Source of the DNA: Allolobophora icterica
Taxonomy: Eukaryota > Annelida > Clitellata > Crassiclitellata > Lumbricidae
Length of the DNA stretch: 64,000 nt
Direction: 5' to 3'
Assembly (NCBI GenBank): GCA_963556255.1
Contig: OY744615.1
Span: forward strand, 49,192,856-49,256,855
A program made the position numbers and the translations under genes. The stretch's first letter is position 1. Each line of letters begins with the position of its first letter. Positions 26,350 to 38,673 of the stretch are shown piece after piece. Below the pieces are notes generated by a model. That model worked only from the letters and a program-made list of their open reading frames with translations, was not told where the DNA came from and did no database searches.

Positions 26350-26660
26350 AAGTGAGGACAAATGAACAAAGGCATATTTTCACACGCACACACATTTGTC
26401 TTCATAAATAATCGCTGTGGTGACAAATGAACAAAGGCATATTTTCACACACACATACACACATTTGTCTTCATAAATAATCCCTGTGGGGACAAATGAA
26501 CCAATGCATATTTTCACACACACATTTGTCTTCATAAATAACCGCTGTGAGGACAATTGAACAAAGGCATATTTTCACACGAACACACATGTGTCTTCAT
26601 AAATATTCGCTGTGAGGACAAATGAACAAAGGCATATTTTCAATCACACACATATATTAA
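26350..26660. repeat. Minisatellite, about five units of 55-70 bp
   Basis: Units contain gaggacaaatgaacaaagg, 'catattttcacac', a short variable (CA)n tract and 'tttgtcttcataaataa'. Unit length varies with the CA tract. Confidence 0.85.
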
Positions 26661-26744
26661 TTTTATTCGTCTTCAGAAATAAAAATCAAATGAATTCAGC
26701 CTGTGTGTTCTCTAACTCTGTCTGTCTGTCTGTGTCCGTGTCTC

Positions 26745-26917
<173 letters not shown>

Positions 26918-27164
26918 GGTGCTAGTCTCTCTGTCTGTCTGTTAAAGTAGGTATTATAACAATTTTTTATAATAACTATACTAATACTAAATTGAGGCAC
27001 ATATTTCTTAACTTGGTAATGATTCTTGTTCTCTGGTGGTTTGCTCAAGCTTTGGAATCGCGTTCCAAAATAAAATTTTTATTATTCTTGTTTGAAAATT
27101 GTAGGTGTGGAGGAAAAATTCACGCCACTCCAAATATTGGCCATACAGCATTTCGCATTTAGGA

Positions 27165-27330
27165 CGCTGTCTATGGGTGCTCGACAGTGTAGTGGTTACG
27201 CCGCTAAACTGTCAATAGAGAGGTCGGGGCTAAAATCTCCATCAGGGCACACATTTCGTACGAGATTTCTGCTCCACTTGCACCCCCTAGCAACTCAGCT
27301 ATTATGCGTACATTGACGGTACACTGTCGG
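27165..27330 (+). mobile_element. tRNA-like SINE fragment
   Basis: An A-box-like cagtgtagtggttacg is followed about 35 bases later by a degenerate B box (ggggctaaaatc). The downstream body is unrelated to tRNA. Probably an old SINE. Confidence 0.45.
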
Positions 27331-27601
27331 TAGGAAGATAAGACGGCGAGGGAGAGAACTGACTACCCGCCCTCATATGCGGAGGCTGAGAAAATCAAGT
27401 CGTTAAGACTTCATACCCAATGCTGCCTCACGGCTGGCTTAAGGACTGCACTTCTTCTTCTTCTATGAAACACAGTCATTTTCTAGATTTACCTTACCAG
27501 GCTAATAGTAATTGGTGGGGCTCAAGAATATCATAATGTGTAGAAAGTAGATCCTTGTACCCATATGCACTGGTTTCGCTAAGGTATTTTTTATAATCAT
27601 T

Positions 27602-27660
<59 letters not shown>

Positions 27661-27827
27661 TCCTGACCCCTTAAGCCATCCATGTTGAGACACACACACA
27701 TGCATATTAATTAGATGTGTGTGTAAAAGTAGTTCCTTGTCCACAGATGCACTTGTGTACTTTAAGGTATATTTTGGAACCACGACTTGTTCCCATGTGG
27801 AATGGGCGCATAAGGTAGCGGATGTGA

Positions 27828-27887
<60 letters not shown>
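27602..27887. repeat. Opposed (CA)n and (GT)n microsatellites
   Basis: A ca run at 27602-27657 and a gt run at 27829-27887 face each other across about 170 bp, so the strand could fold into a long imperfect hairpin. The flanks (27541-27595, 27720-27775) also share 'ccttgt', 'atgcact' and 'aaggtat', suggesting a duplicated segment. Confidence 0.85.
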
Positions 27888-27888
<1 letters not shown>

Positions 27889-29690
27889 GGTTGCTGAACA
27901 TTCGCCCGAACACGCATTCCGCGGGCAAACGCCAGGTGGCATTAGTCCTGTCGTAGTAACTGTTAGTTGCTATCAACAGTCGATGATTTAAGAGGAGAGG
28001 CCAAGTGGTGCGACCTACCGACCGACCGACCGATCGCTCTCCTTCTCCTATATAATAAAACAGTCAACCGCACAACGAGAGTCAAGTTAACGACCGTCTG
28101 AGTTCAAAGACTGACTTCAATACGTTGCATGTCGATCGATCGATCGGCGGTAGACCTTGTGACGGAAGTAGACTGCAGCGTGTAACCACCGAGTCGGAAT
28201 AGGTAGGCTATGATGTCTTACAGAATAACTATTATTACAGAATATTATACGAATCATGATATCAGAATGCATGTATTTCACCTTCCAAGACGCGATATAT
28301 ACCAGATCTGTCTCTGTGTCTGTCTCTGTCTCTGTGTCTATCTGTTTATATGTCTCTACGTCTCTCTGTGTTTCTCTCAGTAAATCCATCTATCTCTATT
28401 CCCTATCTATGTAAATGTAAATCTCCGAAACATCTCAGCGTCACACAAAAGCCACGTCAGGGAGACCAGCTTATTCACAGGCGCTATACAGGGGCGTCTA
28501 CACCATAGAAACTTTGGAGCAAATGCTCCATCCAAGAAATAGGGGGGGGGGAGATCTGTCTGTGTGTGCCACCATTTTATGGGGGGGGGGGAGGAAGGGG
28601 AAGGGGAAGAAGAGGGGAGGAAAGGGAAGTTGCTCCAATGACTCAGGGGGGGATAGACGCCCCTGGCGCTATATCAAATCAAGTCTGCAATAGCCATGTC
28701 CGCCTTGTCCGTCCGGTGCCAGGTAAGAGTTCGGGGAGGTCAAGCCATGGGTTGATGCCTTGTGCATTAGACACCGGCGCAACAGAAGTTACTAATTACA
28801 ATTGCGTTGCGATGCTTCACTGAAATGCATTAACGACGTATTGATACCGTTGGTAGATCAATTCTGTTATTACTATATATCTGCAGGTGAAAAGGCACTC
28901 ACCCATAGATGTTGCTACCTACGTTGTGAATACTTGTTCAGAATTCCAACCCATAGACTGCCGGTTTGTGTTACCAACTATTTTAACGACGAGTTGCATT
29001 GGTTTCCAAGTCGCTTTTAGTAAAATGTTAAGGGTCCCAACCCATAGACTATCAAAGGGCGAACGACTTCAATCCATGTAATTGAAACACTGGATGGACT
29101 TAAACCATGGACCGGTTCTCCTCGAGCATTGCTGCGGCTACCAAAGTAATGGAATAAAGACGAAGGGCAGTCATAGAATTGGGACTAATGCCTCACATCC
29201 CCGGCTCTATATTGTAGATTCACAGACTTTTCGAATCAGCTGATAATGTCTGAGTTAAAATAGTACTGACTGGTTAGGAGATTTTTCAGTTTAGCCTGGA
29301 AATTCGTCGAGGCTGCTGGTCGAACAGTGTACTCGTGACATCTCTCTGTGCATGGGAGTCGTCCACTCGGAGAATCTAAAACGGCTGTCGAGAAAAAGAC
29401 TGAAGATTTAGAAATGTTTTAAATCGAACCAGTTGTAAATGAATTTTTGCTATAGTCACTGATTTGATGAAGGAACCTCTGGGTCGACCTATCTCTCTTT
29501 GCAGCTGCTTCAGTGCTAGTTTAAGAAACTATAGAATAGATAGCGTTTCTGAGTATCAAGGCCCGAGTGTAAGATGACGTACGCTCAGCCGATCACCTTT
29601 CGTCAGAGACACAACCTACACAAAGACTGACCATACGTTTGTTTGGACAGCAGCTGCCAGGAATTCTGTCGACGGTCATTACACAAAACA
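27888..29690. other. No gene recognised
   Basis: Includes a short (CCGA)n at 28017-28033, a (CTGTCT)-like tract around 28310-28380, G runs at 28542-28551 and 28582-28591, and three dispersed 'acccatagact' phrases (28909-29050). None supports a gene. Confidence 0.35.
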
Positions 29691-29694
29691 ATAC

Positions 29695-30540
29695 AATACA
29701 ACTCCATATATGGTATTGTCCTCCTTCCAAAGTTCAGAAGTGCACATACGACCATACGACAGAAAATCGATGGCACTGAGCAACTGTGAGTGAAGGACTT
29801 GCTCAAGGTCTCTACACAGTAACCGTCTCAGTGGAGGAGGAGCGAACACGACGTACTCTCCGTGTTACAGGCCGAACGCTATAAGCAATCAGCCACTGTG
29901 CCACAGGTCCTTTTACGATTTAGCGTTGGCCATGGATAGACCATCAAACCTAATGCCCAATGGCATCTATAGGCCATCAAACCTAATGCCCAATGGCATC
30001 TATAGGCCATCAAACCTAATGCCCAATGGCATCTATAGGCCATCAAACCTAATGCCCAATGGCATCTATAGGCCATCAAACCTAATGCCCAATGGCATCT
30101 ATAGGCCATCAAACCTGAGGCCTAATGGCCTGGGATAGGCCATCAATCCTGAGGCATAATGGCCAGGGATAGACCATCAAACCTGAGGCCTAATGGCCAG
30201 GGATAGGCCATCAAACCTAAGGCCCAATGGCCTGTATAGGCCATCAAACCTAATGCCCAATGGCATCTATAGGCCATCAAACCTGAGGCCTAATGGCCAG
30301 GGATAGGCCATCAAACCTGAGGCATAATTGCCAGGGATAGGCCATCAAACCTGAGGCCCAATGGCCAGGGATAGGCCATCAAACCTAAGGCCCAATGGCC
30401 TGTATAGGCCATCAAACCTAATGCCCAATGGCATCTATAGGCCATCAAACCTGAGGCCTAATGGCCAGGTATAGGTCATCAAACCTGAGGCCTAATGGCC
30501 AGGGATAGGCCATCAAACCTAAGGCCCAATGGCCAGCATA
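29695..30540. repeat. Dispersed repeat plus 33-bp satellite array (copy 2)
   Basis: From about 29933, units of 33 bp (ggccatcaaacctaatgcc then caatggcatctata) repeat about 18 times, with two main variants (aatgcccaatggcatctata and gaggcctaatggccagggat). The 5' shoulder (29695-29930) matches the shoulder at 19388-19690, so the satellite probably expanded inside a mobile repeat. The Arg-Pro-Ser-Asn-Leu frame it creates is an artefact. Confidence 0.9.
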
Positions 30541-31014
30541 GACCTGACTGTATATGAAGGCTTATCCTTCGACCGGATCCAGTCGGTTTCCTAAATCTGT
30601 ATGCAATGCAGTGGGTGCAATATTGGATTCGCGTTTTGGATCCTTTTCCTTGGGCTATGGTTGACGTGTAGCCCAACGCATCTTCCAGGGACTTGACCAA
30701 AATGACCTTCAAAAGAGTCATTAAGTCAGCTGAGTCACCGATTAAGTCTGTCACTCAATAGCTGCGTTCATTAACAAGTCCGGAAAGTAATCGTTGAACA
30801 TATCTTTGAACAAAGCAGAGTAGGGCCTACACGTTCAGCGCTTCTGTGAGGTATACATTGAAAATACCTAAAAGGCGTCATATTAAGAGTCTTGATACAT
30901 ACATACAAACACGTATACATCCTACAAGCTAGATGCGTTTATTTTTCCAAAAAATAAACAGAGGAAAAACCACTTTGTTGTTATTTTTCGTTCTAGGGTT
31001 TTTGTCAGTTGACG

Positions 31015-34000
31015 ATGGCGAATAGCAAACAACAGCAATCGATGAGAGCGAGTCGAATACAAAGCGCTCCAGCAATTCTCCTGCGAAGACATCGCCTCGA
31101 GGGACATCCGGTGGCTCAGCTGGGCTTCGAAGGTGCTCGTCACATGCTCTCGAACCGTTTGCCTTCCGCGAGACGTGAGCGAGTGGTTGGTCTGCGGATG
31201 CCGGAGCTGAACAGTGAAATAGCAGAGAGCGTTTTGCCTCTGAGTGAGACGCTGAAACGTCTTGACTTGTCTGGCATTCGACTCTCTTCACTTCCGACAG
31301 AATTACTCGTTGAAATGACGAACCTTGAACGTCTCGACATCAGCAGAAACCAAATTCAAGATCTGAGTCCGCTCTGTGAGCATTTCGCTGGTCTGGATAA
31401 CCTGGTGGAAATACTCGCTTACTCAAACAGCATCAGGAGATTGCCAATAAACTTTGGTCGGTTTTCGAACCTAAGGCGATTAAACCTTTCATCGAACTCG
31501 TTAACGCGATGCGATAGTATCGATGAATTGAAATGCCTCCAGGTTCTGATACTCGACAATAATCGACTGGAATCGTTCAGTGCAAATTTCTTCGAGAACC
31601 TCCGACGGCTGGAAGTACTTCACTGCGCTCAGAATGGGATCACGAAGCTTCCTCCAACCTTACGCAATATGCGACATTTGCGAAATGTCGACTTCTCTGG
31701 CAACAGGTTGGCTTCCATTCCGCCGGATCTACTTCAGCTGCACAGGATGGAGGTTCTGAATCTGAGTCGAAATCAAATCTCACGCGTTCCAACGATCCAA
31801 CTGAAAGGCATCAGACGTCGACCGATGAGCGTCGATCTGTCGGACAATCAGTTGGTCAGATTTCCGGAACAACTTCTGTCGCTGAGCAGAAAGATTGATT
31901 TATGTCGTAATCAGATCACGAAGATTCCGGTAACTGTGACTAAGCTTTGTTCTGAAGACGATGATAAAGTGATTGAGATCGAAGATAATCCGCTGACCAG
32001 TCCACCCGCCGACATCTGCCAATGCGGCACTCGAGCAATCCTTCGCTACTTCTACGAAAGCAAAGTACTTATGCAGAGCTACGAGGGACTGAAAGTGTTT
32101 GTGCTGGGATCGAGCGGTCAGGGCAAGACGAGTCTCGTCCAGACGATGATCGATGATGAACCACGGTTGACCGGAGACGACCGAACAGTTGTCCTCGACA
32201 TTTTCAACCACTACATCGAAGTGGAAGACGAAGAGGTGGAGGAGAAAAATGAGAAGGAAGAAGAGGAGGAGGAAGTGAATGACGAAGGAGAGGAGGAAGC
32301 AGAGGAAAGAGTTGGAAAGAGGCTTCATCTGTCGATTTGGGATTTTTCTGGAAACGATCGATATTTGGTTCCGTTGTATCATTTCATCCACCTGCCTTCA
32401 CTTTGCCTAATTGTTTTCAATATGGCGGAATATGACGACAGCAAATTCGACTCCCTTATTGGAAATTGGCTGAACTGGGTCATTTCAAAGACCAACAAGC
32501 TCGTTCTTCTGCCAGTGGCAACTCATTCAGACATGGTTTCGTCCAATCGAAAGGAAGAAATCTGCAGAAATGTATCTTTGAAAATCAAACAGTTTCTGGA
32601 ACACCATGCGAAGTTCATCGACCGGGAGATCAGACGAATTGAAAGTAAGCCGCATATTGTTCCAGCCTTGTCCGAACATCTGAAACATTGTTTATCTTTG
32701 AAACGACTGGAGACGGTTGTTCATTCAGAGGTCATTGGAATCAGTTCCAAGATAAACGACGGTTTCTCTGAACTGGTGGCCGCTGTTAAGTCGATAGCAA
32801 CAAACAAAAGCGTCTATGATCACGTTCTTCAGCGAATTCCCTCCTTATGGGATCAAGTGGAGAACTATGTAGATGAAAGAGGAAGATCGGCTTCGTTTCC
32901 ATTTCTCACCTGGAAAGACTACGAGAAGGAAGTCGTTGAACGCTTTGGTATGAAACGAATATTGACACAGATTACACAACACTTGCACAACATTGGAAAG
33001 CTCCTTTGGTTTTCAGAGAGTCGCGGTCTGAAAGATTTCGTTTTCCTGAAGCCCGAATGGCTGTTGGAAGTGTTGAAAGCAATTTACAGACACGATCTTC
33101 TTGAAGCGCAGTTTTCATCTGACGAATACGGATTTAAATCGGTTGGATTAGGCGCAAATAAATTCGATCGGCTGAAGCGTGAGTTTCTAAGCAAAGGAGT
33201 TCTGGATAGAGATTATCTGCGGTGCATCCTATGGCCTTTGTACCCGACTGTCGATCTGAACAAACAGTTTCTTCATTTGACGAATGTGTTAATGAATCAC
33301 TTTGAACTAGGCTACATTCAACCGAGAACATTTGCCGAGGACGGACCGTTGTCGCAAACGGAACTTCGGCGCCCAATCGCCGCTTATAATTCTGCAAAGA
33401 CTTCAACTGAAATCCAGGAAAATATGCAACAGACTTCAAAGACGGCACAGACTCTGAGTGGAAGTCAGGTTGTGTCGGGAAGCGTAGTTGTCTGCTGCTT
33501 GGTCAAAGTGCCTCGACCTGCGTTCTTGGAGGAACAAACTGCGGCTCTGAGTGACATGCCTTGCATAGTTGCTCATTTTCGCTTTGCACTCTATTTGCCG
33601 CCTGGAATTCTCGACAGACTGATACATCAGTTCCAGGCTTCGTCTCATCATAATTTGGCAGTTGTATGGCACTGGGAAACCGGACTATTCGCCATTCACA
33701 GAGAGAAATCGACGTGTCTTCTCATGGAGTTTAAGAAACTGCGCAGCAAACATACGACATGTCAAGTTATACGTTTGGAAACACGAAACGACTCAAAAAA
33801 GTCATCTCTTGAAGAACTCTGGACTGTCATGCTACCGCTGCTTAACAACGTGGACTCATTTCTGTCACAGTTTTCAGGTACACAGTTAGTTCGTAATCGT
33901 AATCTCCAAACTTCGAAAGCGCCACTCGAAGGCCAAGCGCAGGGCACCAGCCTAATCACGAGCGCATCGTCATATCAGAGGGGGTTTCCATATAGAGTAG

Positions 34001-36439
34001 CCCAAAAGAGGCCCGAGTCCGGTTTCCAGAAGGCCAAACCAAATCCGAGGGGGTTTTCCAGAGAGTAGTCCGAAAGAAGTTCATGTCCGAATTCCAGGGT
34101 ACCAGATCAGGAGAGGCAGAGCAGCTGTCTGTGTCGTTTACGGCGAGAATTATTGGAAGGCGGAGGATCAGATGAGTCAGGGTAGGAGTACTTGAAAAGG
34201 TGAGACTTCAGTTTTGAGCGGTAAAGCCCGGGGTGATAGATAGAGGAACATGAGGAGGGTGAAGGATGATTTGCAATGATGATGGAGGCACTGAGAAACT
34301 GCGGAATTCAGAGGGGAGATCATTCCAAAGGCGTGGTGCTGTGTTGGATATGGCTCGAGAGTTCGAGAAAGACTGAGATAGGAAGATGATCGGGTAATTA
34401 ACAACATTAGGCCATTCGCCCGCATGTCAAAGTATGGCTTTTAAAAGTTTTTTAAACATCGAGTAGACATCACCACTCGCGTCCCCCAACCTTAATGATG
34501 GGGGCTTGCACTGTGTGATAACATAGATGTGACGACATTGGTAAAAAGCAAGCGACACGACAGGCCTAGCAACGTTCAGATAAAGGACTGTGGCCAACGC
34601 TGAACTTATTATTAATTTCTTTAGGCCCCATAGAGAAAATCTGGAACACGAATGCCTGTGCATGCCGGCAGTCGTGTTCAGAATAAATGAACGGAAGTTA
34701 ATTGTTTGTATTGATAAGGTATACATGTTTCTGTGTTAATAAGGCACAAATGATTCTGTGTTAATAAGGCATATATCTGTTTATATGTTGATAAGGCATT
34801 TCTGTTTATGAGTTGATAAAGCATGAATGATTCTGTTTTGATAAGGCATATATGATTCTGTGTAATAATGCATATCTGTTTTTGTTTCGATAAGGCAGAA
34901 ATGATTCTGTGACATATGTGTCTGTAGTGATAAGGCAAATCTGTTTCTGTGTTTGATAAGGCATGAATGAATCTGTATTGATAAGGCATATCTCTTTCGG
35001 TGTTATAGAGCATATCTATTTCTGCATTGATAAGGCCTATATGTTTCTGTATTAACAAGGCATATCTGTTTTTGTATTGCTAAGGCAATCTGTTTCTGTG
35101 TTGATAAGACATAAATGTTTCTGTGTTGCTAAGGCATCTACGTTGAGCGTCGCATGGAGTGTCCCACTTGTCACAAACCGTCTTTCATCGGACAATGGCA
35201 GACTCCAAAGCAATTGCAAGGCGTCGCTACAGCTACTTGTGACTCTTGCCACGATAGCATCGACACTGTCTACTTAATTCAACCAAGAGAGAAACGCGTT
35301 GGTAGGTAGACTCAATTACTGCTGAATTATTTATTAATGTATACAATGTCATAAAATACTTCTTAGAAAGTGTGAATTATACCGCTACGTGTTTACCAAG
35401 TCGACAGTTTGACAAACTGTCGACTTGGTAAACTCGTAGCGTCGATATTTATTTTCGGCCAAATGAAGTGCAGCGTGGATGGGTGGGGGAGAATTGTCCT
35501 AGCAGGAGCGGTTATACAGTTTGACTGAAATGCACTTTCAGCTCCGCACAACTTTAGACTTTTGTAGGCATGGGTTAAGTTCTGGATTGGGTTAAGTTCT
35601 GGATTGTTCCATTGAATAGATAAGCTGATGAGTTGAAAGTTTCATGTCGCAATGACAACATCATAATACGTCTAAGCATTTAATTCGCTTTTTAACAGAT
35701 GTGCGTCGTGAAAATCTCCTTGAAATCAGTGACAAGTAAATCCCTCTCCCGTTAATATATCATTTAAAGCTCAGGATCAGTTTATCCATCCATCCATCCA
35801 TCCATCCATCCATCCATCCATCCATCCATCCATCCATCCATCCATCCATCCATCCATCCATCCATCCATCCATCCATCCATCCATCCATCCATCCATCCA
35901 TCCATCCATCCATCCATCCATCCATCCATCCATCCATCCATCCATCCATCCATCCATCCATCCATCCATCCATCCATCCATCCATCCATCCATCCATCCA
36001 TCCATCCATCCATCCATCCATCCATCCATCCATCCATCCATCCATCCATCCATCCATCCATCCATCCATCCATCCATCCATCCATCCATCCATCCATCCA
36101 TCCATCCATCCATCCATCCATCCATCCATCCATCCATCCATCCAATCCACCCACCCACCTACCAACCTACCCATTCATCCATTCATTGATCGATCCATCC
36201 ATCCACGCCCGGTCGTACATCGAACGATGCTTACTATTAGATAGTGGCGCTTAATAAATACAGAAATAATTCACATCCGTCCAAACATTGACAATGATTT
36301 TGTAATTGCAGTCGACAGTTTCTTACAAAAGATCGCTGAGCAGCAGAAGCGAAACGAAGCGTCGTCCAGTAGTCTAGAAGACACGACATCTGCTGCAGAC
36401 GAAGGATCTTCGTCGTTTTCAGCTGCTGCAGTCGAATAG
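31015..36439 (+). CDS. ROCO-family LRR-Roc-COR GTPase, MFHAS1-like (three exons)
   Basis: Proposed exons are 31015-33877, 35134-35301 and 36312-36439, both introns phase 1 (cag|gtacac...gctaag|gc and ttg|gtaggt...tgcag|tc), giving 1052 aa. Residues about 60-325 are leucine-rich repeats ([24 protein letters not shown]). A Roc GTPase-like domain follows: P-loop GSSGQGKTS at about 365, a DFSGN switch at about 441 and THSD at about 503. An acidic Glu-rich insertion (about 405-433) sits inside Roc. A COR-like region fills about 600-950. Exon 2 encodes a CPTC...CDSC zinc-ribbon-like tail and exon 3 a Ser/Ala-rich end. The arrangement resembles MFHAS1-type ROCO proteins, intracellular signalling scaffolds; there is no kinase domain. 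A cag acceptor-like site directly before 31009 suggests an untranslated first exon. Reading through the first donor would add a LINE-derived tail. Confidence 0.85.
33880..34425 (-). mobile_element. LINE 3' fragment in ROCO intron 1
   Basis: Matches 10885-11520 in order (ttcgaaagcgccactcgaag, aggccaagcgcagggcacc, then 'ggcggaggatcagatgagtc'). The minus strand again encodes a decayed ORF2 C-terminus (SPLNSAVSQ...[11 protein letters not shown]). It begins about ten bases after the exon 1 donor, so the apparent continuation of the ROCO frame here is repeat sequence. Confidence 0.75.
34690..35133. repeat. Degenerate tandem repeat abutting the ROCO exon 2 acceptor
   Basis: About 14 units of 25-35 bp follow the consensus tttctgtgttgataaggcat. 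The last unit (tttctgtgttgctaag) is itself the 3' splice site of exon 2, and exon 2 begins gcat like the unit's continuation. Confidence 0.85.
35383..35441. repeat. Near-perfect 28-bp hairpin in ROCO intron 2
   Basis: Arms 35383-35410 and 35414-35441 are complementary except for one T/T mismatch, with a 3-base loop (gac). The centre is aagtcgacagttt / aaactgtcgactt. Confidence 0.9.
35782..36144. repeat. (ATCC)n tetranucleotide microsatellite
   Basis: About 90 units of atcc/catc with decayed units to 36205. It lies in ROCO intron 2, ending about 100 bp before exon 3. Met-Asp-Gly-Trp frames on the minus strand are artefacts. Confidence 0.97.
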
Positions 36440-37711
36440 CAAAGAATCCACGTCTGTCCTGAACGATCGACATGAGGAGAAAGATGGGCATACACCAGAG
36501 AGCCTCTGAGTAGTGAACTATATAAATACACTCAAACGGAGTGAATGAATGCCTAAGACAGAGGAAGGACCTCTTCATTCAGCACAGCAAATGCCCTCCA
36601 GAAATACCAGATTGAACTGCCAGCGCAGTCGCTGTTATATAAACCAACTCTTCGTAGATAAGGAAATCCATTCGTTATTCAATATAAGATATTGCCAGCT
36701 CATAGTTTAAACGTCTTTCCTATTAATTCCTATTAGCTCCATTTGACAGCAGTTAACTCCCCTCATGACAAATCCCACGAGGTCTTACTGTTAGAAGTAA
36801 TGCACGACTGAAGTTCCAAACGAAGTTATGGCTGTCTGGCAACATCCAACAAATTAAGGCACTTGGCTTCTTTGATAGGAACTTGACCAAATAGGTAATG
36901 AGTGCCAAGGAGATGGTCAACAATACAGAATGGAAAACTGTCTGATAATTAAAACATTTTTTAACATGCCTGGTGCTGTAAGTTTTTATTGTGTAACTAT
37001 CACATAAAATTATGTTTAATACGAAACACAATGTACGTTGTAAGAACTATCTTATAAAACACATTTTGACAGGGACCAGAGCAAGCCGAGTTTGATTGCC
37101 CACAGCGTACCAGCAGCGACAGGCCATAATGGCCACGGTCGGGGAAGTGTTCATCCACCCTCTAGAGGCCAACGTTTGTGGGCTCATGAGGGAACGGCTG
37201 AGCGGCTCCCTTGCCTGGCCTGCACTATTTCCTTCGCCTCATCAAGCCCTACGCGGATGCCTCTAATTATTGCCTGCAGTAAACCATGCATCATATCACA
37301 GCGAATGAAAAACAACAGAGGGGCAGTGAAACCAGTTCTAAATTATAATTATTTCAGAGTTTATGCAAATCTACCGCAGTTAAAACCATCTACCATATCA
37401 CATAAAATTACAAACAGTGGAAGAGCTAATATTAAAGCAGTTCAGAATAATAAGTTAATTATTAATTTAAATTAAAATTCACTCTAATTATTTACATATT
37501 TCTAAGACAAACTTAGGTTGAAGTAAACATGATTCGTCGCATTGCAAAGGATGAGAAGCAAGCGTGGAACAGTTAAGCCAGTTTTATCACTTTAACAACG
37601 GGAGTGTACTAAAAGCGACAGGGAACCAATGCAGCTCATCGTCAAAGTCTTAAATATAAAAATATGGAACATATGGCTTCAATAATTTATAACATGTCAC
37701 CTGTGAGGTTT
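36440..37711. other. 3' flank of the ROCO gene; transition to subtelomere
   Basis: AT-rich unique-looking sequence containing the probable ROCO 3' UTR. No convincing gene is visible. It ends where the first TTAGGG-like motifs appear. Confidence 0.35.
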
Positions 37712-37790
37712 TAGGTAAGGGTTAGGGTTACTAAACAAACATGCGAATAAACATGTGGGGTTAGGGTTAGGGTTAGGCTTAGGGGTTAGG
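37712..37790 (+). repeat. Short interstitial telomeric tract (oldest, degenerate)
   Basis: Scattered ttaggg units with variants (taaggg, cttagg, ggggtt) separated by about 25 bp of other sequence. It is the most centromere-proximal telomeric sequence in the window. Confidence 0.85.
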
Positions 37791-38160
37791 TTACAAATAT
37801 ACAAAAATAAGCACTGGCTCACATCCGTCCCCGTCCCCTTCCGACTATTACCTATGACAGTATGATATTTTGCTCTCTCAGCATATGAATGGTATTTTGG
37901 ACAATAGCAAGTGCTGTTGTTAACAGGCTCAACCGAAGCGAACATGACAATCGAAGAGGTCTAAACTACCTTGGACACCAGGGTTAGATAGGTCTCAAAG
38001 AGGTCTGGTTATAGGGTAGTTTCGACTCCAGCATGCGGCTGGAATGTGCAAACCGTGACCGTCTGTATCACCAGGCCCATGGACCACAGATGGTAGAATC
38101 GTACCGGGAAATCAGAGTCCAGGCTACAAAGAAGTTGTGGAGACAACCCGGCTCTGGATT
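37791..38160 (-). mobile_element. Non-autonomous telomeric element (family 3), old copy
   Basis: Starts ttacaaatatacaaaaa then agcactggctcacatccg, like the copies at 39217 and 40084, but with many substitutions. Similarity fades near 38150-38160. The 3' end faces left, next to the telomeric tract. Confidence 0.7.
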
Positions 38161-38261
38161 CCTAATGTGATTGTGTAATTTAGAAGTTTGAAATTTTTGG
38201 TATACACTCTGAATTGCTTATACACTTGACACTGGGCTATGTTTTCATACATAATAAGTAT

Positions 38262-38608
38262 GTGAAAATGAGTTTAATCATTACCATTTCTGTGTGCATT
38301 TGCAGTAACGTTTCATTCTCAATTCATATAACAAGAGAAGAGATGGATACCATCAATCCCGAAAGAGGGATTAACCTAAACAGATATTGGGGATCGTTGT
38401 TTGCCAACAAGTGCAAGATTCGTAATATATGCGAGATTGACCCAAACACTGGACGATGCCAGGACGACAAATCTCGCCTTGTAGCCTACGCCGACTGCAA
38501 ACACCGCCATGGCGGAGCTTACAAGTTTGCATCGGCAATACCTTATCGCCAGAACGAAACCGCATTTGAGATCAATGTCGTGTCATACAGAAAAAATGAA
38601 ATGAGGCT
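38262..38608 (+). CDS. Possible secreted small protein fragment (doubtful)
   Basis: An open frame starting at an ATG near 38268 encodes a hydrophobic segment (MSLIITISVCICSNVSFSI) resembling a signal peptide. A Cys-containing stretch (CKIRNIC, DPNTGRCQDD, ADCKHRHGG) follows. The frame then runs directly into TTAGGG repeats, so any gene was cut at its 3' end. It lies between an old family 3 copy and a telomeric tract. It could be chance; I do not recognise a family. Confidence 0.25.
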
Positions 38609-38673
38609 AGGGTTAGGGTTAGGGTTAGGGTTTAGGGTTAGGTTTAGGGTAAGGGTTAGGGTTAGGGTTAGGT
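38609..38673 (+). repeat. Interstitial telomeric tract
   Basis: About ten ttaggg units with tttaggg and taaggg variants, ending in ttaggttataggaaaaggat. The phrase gttataggaaaaggat recurs inside the tract at 40530-40546. Confidence 0.95.

Noticed and set aside
33878..34068. Extension of the ROCO protein past 33877
   Set aside because: The extension matches LINE 3' sequence, starts after a good donor (cag|gtacac), and a phase-compatible downstream exon encodes a better C-terminus.
35760..36174. Met-Asp-Gly-Trp repeat ORFs in three frames
   Set aside because: Produced by the (ATCC)n microsatellite; all three frames are open at once.
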